A stretch of 64,000 nucleotides of DNA. Origin: DASYUM01 sp036001225. Its GTDB lineage: Bacteria; Methylomirabilota; Methylomirabilia; Rokubacteriales; DASRDR01. Every line of letters begins with the position of its first letter. Positions within the stretch are counted from its first letter, which is position 1. Made by a program: the position numbers and the translations under genes. Below the pieces are notes generated by a model. That model saw only the letters and a program-made list of their open reading frames with translations. It was not told the DNA's origin and made no database searches. The stretch spans positions 1 through 64,000 of the forward strand of contig DASYUM010000339.1 in assembly GCA_036001225.1 (NCBI GenBank). The letters run 5' to 3'. Of this stretch, positions 41,455-48,751 are shown piece by piece.

Positions 41455-43128
41455 TCAACGCCGTCTCGGCCGGCCCAGCCCGGCTGCCAGTTCTTCCAAC
41501 CGCTGCTGCAGCCACGCGAGGTCCTCGATCGCGTCCGTCAGATACGGGGACGCGCCACGCGCGCGGGCGACGATTCGCTGCGCCTCGGCGTTCAGCCGGG
41601 CTTGCTGCGCCACGAGACGGCGAAACCCCTCGGGCATGTCGGCGGCGAGCCGTCTCTGGCGCGCCAGGAGGCGACCGAGATCGACCAGGCCCTTGGCCGC
41701 GGTGACGACCGCCGTCACCGCCTCCTCGGCCCGAGCCGGGGAGACCTCGCCCAGGCTGCCCAGCCAGGCGCCGATGAGGCCGAGCGTGAGGTCCTGGATC
41801 CGCCGGTCGCTCTCCTGCAGATCCTCGGAGATCTTGGGAAGGCTCTCTTTCAGCTTCAGCAAGCTGGCGATCAGATCCTGCAGCCCGTCCTGCAGGGTCT
41901 TGTAGCTGCCGGCCAGGCCGTCGTCGTCGGGAAACTCGCGCCGTCGACCGTTGAAGCGCTCGATGAGGTCCCGCAAGCCGTGCAGCAGGTCCTCGAAGCT
42001 CTTCACCAGCTCCTCGTCCGGCGCGTTGCGCACGAGGTCCTCGAAGCTGTCGAGGAGCTTCTCGAACTGATGCAACAGGTCTTCGAAGCTCTTGACCAGG
42101 GCCCAGGGAGGCGGAACGTTGATCCCCAGCGCCGCATCGAAGCTCACGAGCAGGTCGACGAGCGCGTGGAGCAGCTTCTCGAAGCTGAGGCGCAGCGGCC
42201 GGTCCTTCGGGGCGACGCGCTTCACGAGCCCCTCGAAGGTGGAGAGCAGTCGCTCGCATTCCTTGAGGCGGTTTTCGAACTGGCCCACGATCTCCGGATG
42301 CTGGGCGGCATGCTCCTTCACCAGATCCTCGAAGCTGCCGAGGAGCGTCTCCAGGTCGCGCAACCGGTCTTCGGCCCCGACCAACAGGGGCCGGTCGTTC
42401 GGCTTGAGGGGCGGCGCCGCCGGCAGCAGCCGGTCGAGCTCACCGAGGAACTCCACCAATAGAAAGGTCAGGATGCCCAGGAGCCCGTCGAAGCTCTTGA
42501 CGCGATCGTAGTCGGTGGGTGTCTCGCGCTTCACCAGGTCTTCGAAGCTCTTACAGAGCTTCTCGCTTCCTCCGAGGAGCTCGAGGAAGCTCGCGACGCG
42601 GGCGCGGTCGGGCGGCAGCGGGAGCACGAGCTTCGCGAAGCTGTCGATCAGCAACAGGTGGCGCTCGACGCGCTCCTCGAAGCACTGGAGCAGCTCCGGA
42701 GGCAGTTCCGGGAGACGCCGCAGCAGATCCTCGAGGCTGAGGAGCAGCTTCTCCGCGCGGTGGAGCAGGTCTTCGAAGCTGGCGACCAGCCGGTAGAGCT
42801 CCTTGGGCCAGTTGGGCTGATTCGGCCACTCGCGCCGCAGGATCCGGTGCAGCTTGGCTTCGAACGCCGCTAAGGCGCTCTGCAGCCCGATGATCTCGTC
42901 CTGAAACTCGTCGGCCTTGTCCTTGTCCGGGGGCGCGGCCTTCAACTTGGCCTCGGCCGCGTCGAGCTTCTCCTCGCTTTCGCGGATGTCGTCCTCTTCC
43001 TTCTTCGCCTCGTCGAAACTCGGATCGTCGAGGAGCCGCCGGTACTCGCGCAGCACGGCGCGGAGCTGGGCGCGGGCGCTCTCCAACGGCGGCCCGCCGG
43101 GCGTGGATGTTCGTCGCCGTCGAGTCAT
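41455..43128 (-). CDS. 557-residue repetitive helical protein with SFEDLL motifs every 32 residues
   Basis: An unrecognised protein. After a basic tail (MTRRRRTSTP) and a charged coiled-coil region (about 15-100), residues 117-390 carry at least ten copies of a motif close to S-F-E-D-L-L/V (117, 194, 212, 265, 315, 347, 361, 377; weaker at 131, 163, 180, 297, 329). Spacings alternate 14 and 18, giving a 32-residue period (for example 131-163, 180-212, 265-297-329-361, 315-347). Residues 400-557 form more helices without the motif. There is no signal peptide, Cys-rich site or enzyme motif. It could be a solenoid or scaffold. Confidence 0.7.
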   Translation of the reverse strand: MTRRRRTSTPGGPPLESARAQLRAVLREYRRLLDDPSFDEAKKEEDDIRESEEKLDAAEAKLKAAPPDKDKADEFQDEIIGLQSALAAFEAKLHRILRREWPNQPNWPKELYRLVASFEDLLHRAEKLLLSLEDLLRRLPELPPELLQCFEERVERHLLLIDSFAKLVLPLPPDRARVASFLELLGGSEKLCKSFEDLVKRETPTDYDRVKSFDGLLGILTFLLVEFLGELDRLLPAAPPLKPNDRPLLVGAEDRLRDLETLLGSFEDLVKEHAAQHPEIVGQFENRLKECERLLSTFEGLVKRVAPKDRPLRLSFEKLLHALVDLLVSFDAALGINVPPPWALVKSFEDLLHQFEKLLDSFEDLVRNAPDEELVKSFEDLLHGLRDLIERFNGRRREFPDDDGLAGSYKTLQDGLQDLIASLLKLKESLPKISEDLQESDRRIQDLTLGLIGAWLGSLGEVSPARAEEAVTAVVTAAKGLVDLGRLLARQRRLAADMPEGFRRLVAQQARLNAEAQRIVARARGASPYLTDAIEDLAWLQQRLEELAAGLGRPRRR

Positions 43129-43165
43129 CGGTCGTCTCCTCCCCGCTCGAAGCGTTGCCGGCCGT

Positions 43166-43184
43166 CCGGCGTCGCCGACGCCGG
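43166..43184. terminator. Hairpin in the gap between the SFEDLL gene and the third molybdenum hydroxylase gene
   Basis: CCGGCGTC-GCC-GACGCCGG forms a perfect 8-pair stem with a 3-base loop, about 35 bases after the stop of the molybdenum-hydroxylase gene read on the minus strand. There is no T-tract, so an intrinsic terminator is only possible. Confidence 0.3.
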
Positions 43185-43218
43185 GTGGTGAACTGTGGCG
43201 CGTGAGAATCGACGCACC

Positions 43219-45480
43219 CTAGGCCTTCGCCGCCCGGAGGGCGCGCCAGACGCGCTCGGGGGTGAGCGGCAGGTCGCGGATGCGGACGCCGGTGGCGGCG
43301 GCGACGGCGTTGGCGATGGCCGGCGCGACCGGGACGATGCTGCCCTCGGCCACGCCCTTCGCCCCGTGGGGGCCGGGGCCGCCGCCGCCCTCGACGATCA
43401 CCGCCTCGAGCGAGTCCGGCAGGTCGGAGAAGAGCGGGAGCCGGTAGTCGACGATGCTCCCGTTGACGAGCTGGCCGTCCTCGTAGACCAGCGCCTCGAA
43501 GAGCGCCGGCCCGAGGCCCATCACCACGCCGCCCAGATCCTGGCCTTCGACCCCGTCCGGGTCGAGGGCGCGGCCGGGGTCGGACACGGTCACGTAGCGA
43601 TGGACGGTGAGGGCGCCCGTCTCGCGATCGACCGAGACCTCCGCCGCGCCGAGCCCGATCTCCCAGAAGCTCGCCCGGGCGCCGAGCGTGGCGCGCTCGG
43701 CCGCCGGCCGGTAGTAGCCGTGGCCGATCAGCTCGCCGCCGGCGTCGCGGAAGAAGCGCACGATGACCTCGCCGAGAGTGAGGCGCCGGTCGCCGGCGCG
43801 GACGGCGCCGTCCTCCAGGCGGCAGGCTTCCACCGCCACGCCGAGCGCCTCCGCCGCGATCGCCCGCGCCTGGTCGGCCACCTGGCGGGCCGCCGCCTGC
43901 ACGGCGTGACCGAGGAGTGCGGTCCCCCGGCTGGCGTTGGTGCGCTGGTCGAAGGGCGTGACGCCGGTGTCGGGCGCCGTCACCGCCACCTGCCCGGGCG
44001 GGATCCCCAGCTCGGCCGCCGCGATCCGCGCGAGCACGCTCTGGATCCCCTGGCCGAGCTCGGCCGAGCTGGCCAGCACGGTGGCACTGCCGTCGCCGTG
44101 CAGGCGCACGATGGCCGTCGAGGAGGTCCGGGTGCCGCCGCCGTCCTTGATCGCGCAGGCGACGCCGACCGCCCGGCCCCGCCCCGACGCTCCCGGCAGC
44201 CGCGAGACGAGGGCCTCGAGCGCCGCGCCGAGGTCGCTGTCCACGGGCCGGTCACCCGGCGCGTACTCCTCGCCGCGCTGGAGGAGGTTCTTCCGCCGGA
44301 GGGCGACGGGATCCATCCCGAGGGCGAGGGCGATCGCGTCCATCTGCGACTCGTACGCCCAGGCGACCTCCGGCGTGCCGAAGCCGCGGTAGGCGCCGGC
44401 CGAGACCGAGTTGGTGAAGACCGCATAGGCGTGGACCTCGACGTGCGGCACCCGGTAGGGGCCGACCAGCCGGTAGCCGGCCTTCTTGGCCATGCGCGGC
44501 TCCTGGTTCGCGTACGCCCCCGCGTCGAGGTGGATCTCACCGCGCCGGCCGAGGAGCGTGCCGTCGCGGCGCACCGCCGTCTGGATGCGCACCCGGGCGG
44601 CGTTGCGGCAAAGCGTCCGCGCCGTCTCCTCGGCCGAGTAGAGGACGCGGACGGGCGCCCAGGCCTTGCGCGAGAGCGCGGCGGCGAGCGGGATCACGGC
44701 CATCAGCTCACGGCTGCCGAAGGCGCCCCCCACGTCGGGCACGACCACCCGCACCCGGCTCTGGGGCAGGCGGAACATCTCGGCCAGCATCTGGCGCGTG
44801 GCGAACGGGTATTGGGTGCCGGCCCAGACGGTCAGCTGGCGCCCCTGGTGATGGGCGATCGCGCCGTGCGGCTCGAGCGGATGGTGGTGGACGCTGGGGA
44901 GCGTGAAGGTGTCGTCGAAGACGAGGTCGGCCTCGCGGAAGGCCGCCTCCGGGTCGCCGCGCCGGTAGGCGAAGTGATGGCAGATGTTCCGGGCCAGGTC
45001 GGGCGCCACGTCCTGGACGTCGGGGAAGAGCGTCGAGCGGGGCCGCGCCTCGTGCAGGACGGGCGCGCCCGGCGCGAGCGCCTCGTCGATGGACCGGACG
45101 GGCGGGAGCGGCTCGTAGCGGACGGCGATCCGGCCGAGCGCCGCCTCCGCCGTCCGCGCATCGACCGCGGCGACGGCCACCACCGGCTCGCCGGCCCAGC
45201 GGACGCGGTCGATCGCGAGGAGGGGCTGGTCGCGGATCGCCTGGCCGAAGTAGGGGTCGATGTCCGCGAGATCGGCGGCGGTCAGCACGGCCACGACCCC
45301 GGGCAGCCGCTCGGCGTCGCCGGTCTCGATGGTCAGGATCCGGGCGTGGGGGTACGGGCTGCGGAGGACCTTCCCCTCCACCATGCCGGGGATCGCGAGG
45401 TCCGTGGTGTAGCGGGCGCGTCCCATCACCTTCGCGCGGGCGTCGTGCCGCTCGAACGGCGCGCCGATCGCGCCGCTCAT
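43219..45480 (-). CDS. Molybdenum hydroxylase large subunit 3 (xanthine dehydrogenase family)
   Basis: A 753-residue molybdopterin-binding subunit. RYTTDLAIPGMVEGKVLRSP starts the hammerhead domain. The active-site loop is VSAGAYRGFGTPEVAWAYES and ASSAELGQGIQS lies at the pterin. The catalytic Glu is in GAKGVAEGS (Ala replaces the usual Gly before it). It has no FAD or 2Fe-2S gene beside it and presumably borrows those at 34-35 kb. The ATG overlaps the end of the luciferase-like gene by 4 bases. With the enamidase-like gene two places upstream, an N-heterocycle such as nicotinate is a reasonable guess. Confidence 0.89.
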   Translation of the reverse strand: MSGAIGAPFERHDARAKVMGRARYTTDLAIPGMVEGKVLRSPYPHARILTIETGDAERLPGVVAVLTAADLADIDPYFGQAIRDQPLLAIDRVRWAGEPVVAVAAVDARTAEAALGRIAVRYEPLPPVRSIDEALAPGAPVLHEARPRSTLFPDVQDVAPDLARNICHHFAYRRGDPEAAFREADLVFDDTFTLPSVHHHPLEPHGAIAHHQGRQLTVWAGTQYPFATRQMLAEMFRLPQSRVRVVVPDVGGAFGSRELMAVIPLAAALSRKAWAPVRVLYSAEETARTLCRNAARVRIQTAVRRDGTLLGRRGEIHLDAGAYANQEPRMAKKAGYRLVGPYRVPHVEVHAYAVFTNSVSAGAYRGFGTPEVAWAYESQMDAIALALGMDPVALRRKNLLQRGEEYAPGDRPVDSDLGAALEALVSRLPGASGRGRAVGVACAIKDGGGTRTSSTAIVRLHGDGSATVLASSAELGQGIQSVLARIAAAELGIPPGQVAVTAPDTGVTPFDQRTNASRGTALLGHAVQAAARQVADQARAIAAEALGVAVEACRLEDGAVRAGDRRLTLGEVIVRFFRDAGGELIGHGYYRPAAERATLGARASFWEIGLGAAEVSVDRETGALTVHRYVTVSDPGRALDPDGVEGQDLGGVVMGLGPALFEALVYEDGQLVNGSIVDYRLPLFSDLPDSLEAVIVEGGGGPGPHGAKGVAEGSIVPVAPAIANAVAAATGVRIRDLPLTPERVWRALRAAKA

Positions 45481-46469
45481 GCGCCGTCGCCCAGGAGTGC
45501 CGCCGCGAACGCCCGCATCGTCGCCTCCCGGCCGCCGTCGTCGGTGCCATACGGCACGATCGCGACCTGGCCGATCCCGGTCCCCCGGAGACGCTCGACG
45601 GCCGCGCGGCAGGTGTCGGGGGCGCCGGCGAGAGCGAAGCGCTCGACCAGCCAATCGGGGACGACCCGCGCCTGGCTGGCACCCCGCTCCATGTGCTGGT
45701 AGTAGTCGTAGGACGCCCGGATCTCGGCCACGACCCGCTGCTCCTCGGCGTCCAGGTCGAACGGCAACGGCCGGTTCAGCACGCGCGCGACGTGGGCCTT
45801 GACCGCCGCGCGCGCCGCCGCGGCGTCGCCCACGGCGCAGGGGACCCAGAGCACGAGGTCGAGCGAGTCCGGATCGCGCCCGGCCTCGCGGGCGCCCGCG
45901 CGGACGGTGTCGACCGCCTGCCGGACCCGCTCGGGCACGATGCCCACCAGGACGATGACGCCGTCCGCGATCCGCCCGGCCAGGGCCAGGAGCCGCGGGC
46001 CGCTGGCGGCCACGTAGATCCGGATCCCCTCGCCGGCGGCGTGCTTGAGCCGGAGCGTTCCGGTCTCGGTCTCGACGTCGCGACCGGCCAGGAGGTCCCG
46101 CACCCGCCGAACGTCCCGCGCGAAGACGTCGAGCCGGCTCGGCTTCCTTCCCATGGTCTCGACGGCGCTGTCGCCCAGCCCGAGCCCGAGGATGACGCGG
46201 TCGGGGCACGCCTCGTGAAGGGTGGCCAGGGCGCTGGCGACGACGGCGGGATGGCGCGTGACCAGGTTGGTGACACCGGTGCCGAGGGTGAGGCGCGTCG
46301 TCGCGAGCGCGGCGGCCGCGAGCGTGACGTAGGCCTCGCGCCAGATGAGGTGCGAGTCGCCGATCCACGCGTGGGAGAAGCCCAGCTCCTCGGTGACCCG
46401 GGCCAGGCGCACGATGGCGAGCAATGGCGCGGTGGGGAAGAGGCCGACCCCGAACGCCAGGTCGGTCAC
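45477..46469 (-). CDS. Luciferase-like (LLM class) flavin/F420-dependent oxidoreductase 1
   Basis: A 330-residue bacterial-luciferase-fold protein. FGVGLFPTAPLLAIVRLARV and EELGFSHAWIGDSHLIWRE start the TIM barrel. GTGVTNLVTRHPAVVASALA and ILGLGLGDSAVETMGRKP match the F420-type group (methylene-tetrahydromethanopterin-reductase-like). IYVAASGPRLLALAGRIADG holds the cofactor-phosphate site. Whether it uses FMN or F420 cannot be settled here. The GTG start is 4 bases after the enamidase-like stop. It likely acts as a monooxygenase or reductase on the operon's substrate. Confidence 0.87.
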   Translation of the reverse strand: MTDLAFGVGLFPTAPLLAIVRLARVTEELGFSHAWIGDSHLIWREAYVTLAAAALATTRLTLGTGVTNLVTRHPAVVASALATLHEACPDRVILGLGLGDSAVETMGRKPSRLDVFARDVRRVRDLLAGRDVETETGTLRLKHAAGEGIRIYVAASGPRLLALAGRIADGVIVLVGIVPERVRQAVDTVRAGAREAGRDPDSLDLVLWVPCAVGDAAAARAAVKAHVARVLNRPLPFDLDAEEQRVVAEIRASYDYYQHMERGASQARVVPDWLVERFALAGAPDTCRAAVERLRGTGIGQVAIVPYGTDDGGREATMRAFAAALLGDGA

Positions 46470-46473
46470 CGGG

Positions 46474-47655
46474 TCACGACGCGATCACCGCCGCCCGCTC
46501 CGGCGGCGGCGTCTGCTGGCTCCGGCCGACCACCCGCGGCTCCCCGTCGATCAGGACGGTCGAGATGCCCGGCAGGTCGCCCCGCCGGAAGGCGTCGAGC
46601 GCGTCACTCGCCGCCGACCCCGGGATCCGGTCGAGCAGGACCAGGTCGGCCGGCCGTCCTTCCTCGAGGATGCCCTGGGGGAGGCCGTGGGCGCGGGCGA
46701 CGTTGCCGGTCGCCATCGCGACGGCCAGCTCGGGTGGCACCTCGGCGACCGCCGCCAGGTAGGCGATCTCCCGCAACATCCCGCGCGGGAGCACGCCGGT
46801 GCCGCCGGGCGTGTCGGTCCCGACGAGGACGCGGTGGAACGCCGCCCGGGCGCGGACGGCCCGGATCAGGTGGAGGACCATTCGCGGGTTGCCGGAGCTG
46901 CAGATCTCCAGCGCGCAATCGGTCTCGGCCACGACCTCCTCGATCTCCTTCTCGGGCATCGGGATGGGCCCGCCCGTGACGTGTCCCACGATGTCGGGCA
47001 GGAGGCGCTTCACGATCGCCGCGCCGGCGACCTGGCTGACGCCCGATCGGGAGACGCCGCCGGAATGGAGCTTCACCTTGATCCCGCGCGCCCGCGCCCA
47101 CGCGACGTAGCGCTCGGCCTCGCCGCTCGGGAGCAGCCGGTAATCGTAGAAGATAAACTTGACCAGCCGGACCCCGGCCGCCGCCAGCCCGTCGAAGTCC
47201 GCCTCGGTCAGCCCGGGGACGAGGAGGAGCGTGCCCGCGTAGACCTTGACCCCGGAGGGGCGGAGGTTGTCCCAGCACCGCTTGGCCAGGTGCGCGAGGG
47301 CGAGCGCCGTCCGGGCGTCGGGAGGGATCGGGAGCCCGGGCAGGTGCAGCTCGCCGGCCGACACCAGGGCGGTGACCCCGCCGTGGCAGTAGTGGCTGAT
47401 CCAGTCGAGCGCGTTCTGGGCCGGCGTGAAGTCGCCGAACGTGGGATGGGAGTGCGAGTCGATCAGCCCGGGCATGACGGTGGTGCCGCGGGCGTCGATG
47501 ACGACGTCGGCCGGCCGGGCGAGACCGGAGCCGATGGCGGCGATGCGGCCGGCCTCGATGAAGATCGAATCCGCCCGCCGGAGCGGCCGGGCGTAGTCTC
47601 CGGTCAGCAGGGTGCCGACGTTCTGGATCAGGCAGGTCGCGCCCGCGGTGCTCAC
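46474..47655 (-). CDS. Enamidase-like amidohydrolase
   Basis: A 393-residue metal-dependent amidohydrolase. PGLIDSHSHPTFGDF supplies the first His pair; later ligands lie in KLHSGGVS and IVGHVTGGPIP, and Asp in VGTDTPGGTGV. The C-terminal pattern ATGNVARAHGLPQG, GDLPGISTVLIDGE and TPPPERAAVIA closely follows what I recall of enamidase of Eubacterium barkeri (nicotinate fermentation), which opens a cyclic enamide. The GTG overlaps the upstream luciferase-like stop by 4 bases. Its neighbours include a molybdenum hydroxylase, as in the nicotinate pathway. A related cyclic-amidase activity is possible. Confidence 0.85.
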   Translation of the reverse strand: MSTAGATCLIQNVGTLLTGDYARPLRRADSIFIEAGRIAAIGSGLARPADVVIDARGTTVMPGLIDSHSHPTFGDFTPAQNALDWISHYCHGGVTALVSAGELHLPGLPIPPDARTALALAHLAKRCWDNLRPSGVKVYAGTLLLVPGLTEADFDGLAAAGVRLVKFIFYDYRLLPSGEAERYVAWARARGIKVKLHSGGVSRSGVSQVAGAAIVKRLLPDIVGHVTGGPIPMPEKEIEEVVAETDCALEICSSGNPRMVLHLIRAVRARAAFHRVLVGTDTPGGTGVLPRGMLREIAYLAAVAEVPPELAVAMATGNVARAHGLPQGILEEGRPADLVLLDRIPGSAASDALDAFRRGDLPGISTVLIDGEPRVVGRSQQTPPPERAAVIAS

Positions 47656-48662
47656 GGCCCCGCCGTAGCGGCGGGGCGCACGATCTCCTCCGCGATCATC
47701 TGCAGGTAGTCGATCCGGGCGGCGGGCTCCCGCGGCAGGCTGTAGATCGTGAGGCCGACCCCGTCCAGGCCCATCGCGCGGGCGTGGCCGAGCGTCTCCC
47801 GGCAGTCGGTGGGCGTCCCGCAGATCGTCCAGTCCTCCAGCGGCGCGTCGAAGCCGAGCTGGAGCTCCATCATGGTCGGCTCCTGCATCGCCCACGCCCG
47901 GTACATCGCGAAGGTCTTCTCGAGGTAGGCCCGGGCCGCGGTCGCCGCCGCCTCCCGGCTCTTTCCGACGATGAGCGCGCGGGACGCGCAAACCGTCCCC
48001 GCCGTCGGCTGGCTCGCCTCCCGCCTCGCATCGCGGAAGACCGGGGTGAGGCGGGCGATGGCGTCCCAGGCGAGCTGAGGGCCGAAGAAGACGCCGTCGG
48101 TCAGCCGCGCGGCGCGACGGGTGGCCCCCACGCTCTGGGCGGCCATCTCGAGCGGTGGGTGGGGGCGCTGACGCGGCAGGAGGCCCATCCGCCCGGCCGT
48201 CAGCCGGGTGTACCGGCCCTCGCAGGTCACCTCCTCGCCCGCCCACAGCCGCTTCATGAGGTCGAGCGACTCCTCCAGCTTGGGGACCCGGTCCTTGCGG
48301 CCGAGTCCGACCGCCTCCAGCTCCTTCTCGCGGTAGCCGATGGCGACCCCGACGTCCAGGCGCCCGTGGCTGATGTGGTCCAGGGTCGCCAGGTTCTCGG
48401 CGGCCTCGATCGGATTGACGAGCGGCAGGAGGAGCATCGAGGTCTTCAGCCGCATGGGCGCCGTCTCGGGGGCGAGCCGGGCCAGGATCGGGAACGGCTG
48501 CGGCCACACGGTCGGGTGGGAGAGGAGGTGGTGGCCGATCGAGACCCAGGCGTAGCCCATCCGGGCGGCGGCGCCGACGACCTCGATCGCTTCGTCGATG
48601 ATCTGGGTGGGAGACCGGTCGGTCGGGCTCCAGAACGGGGTGAGGTGAAACCCGATGCGCAT
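47652..48662 (-). CDS. Luciferase-like (LLM class) flavin-dependent oxidoreductase 2
   Basis: A 336-residue luciferase-fold protein, distant from the one downstream. MRIGFHLTPFWSPTD starts the barrel; GYAWVSIGHHLLSHP, then LLPLVNPIEAAENLATLDHI and GRLDVGVAIGYREKELEAVG match monooxygenase-type members. MAAQSVGATRRAARLTDGVF holds the flavin phosphate site. It heads a four-gene operon with overlapping ends (enamidase-like, LLM 1, molybdenum hydroxylase). Such proteins often open heterocycle rings together with a flavin reductase; no reductase gene is near. Confidence 0.87.
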   Translation of the reverse strand: MRIGFHLTPFWSPTDRSPTQIIDEAIEVVGAAARMGYAWVSIGHHLLSHPTVWPQPFPILARLAPETAPMRLKTSMLLLPLVNPIEAAENLATLDHISHGRLDVGVAIGYREKELEAVGLGRKDRVPKLEESLDLMKRLWAGEEVTCEGRYTRLTAGRMGLLPRQRPHPPLEMAAQSVGATRRAARLTDGVFFGPQLAWDAIARLTPVFRDARREASQPTAGTVCASRALIVGKSREAAATAARAYLEKTFAMYRAWAMQEPTMMELQLGFDAPLEDWTICGTPTDCRETLGHARAMGLDGVGLTIYSLPREPAARIDYLQMIAEEIVRPAATAGP

Positions 48663-48751
48663 CGGCGAGTACGCTACCCCAGCGACCGGCGGGACGCAAC
48701 GCGTCGCGGGGGCATCGTCACGCGACCACGGCTCCTCGCCCGAACGGGCCC

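Noticed and set aside
41900..42800. Regularly recurring short DNA repeat resembling a CRISPR or tandem array
   Set aside because: The repeats are in frame, diverged at third positions and encode the SFEDLL motif of one protein; no spacers or cas genes.
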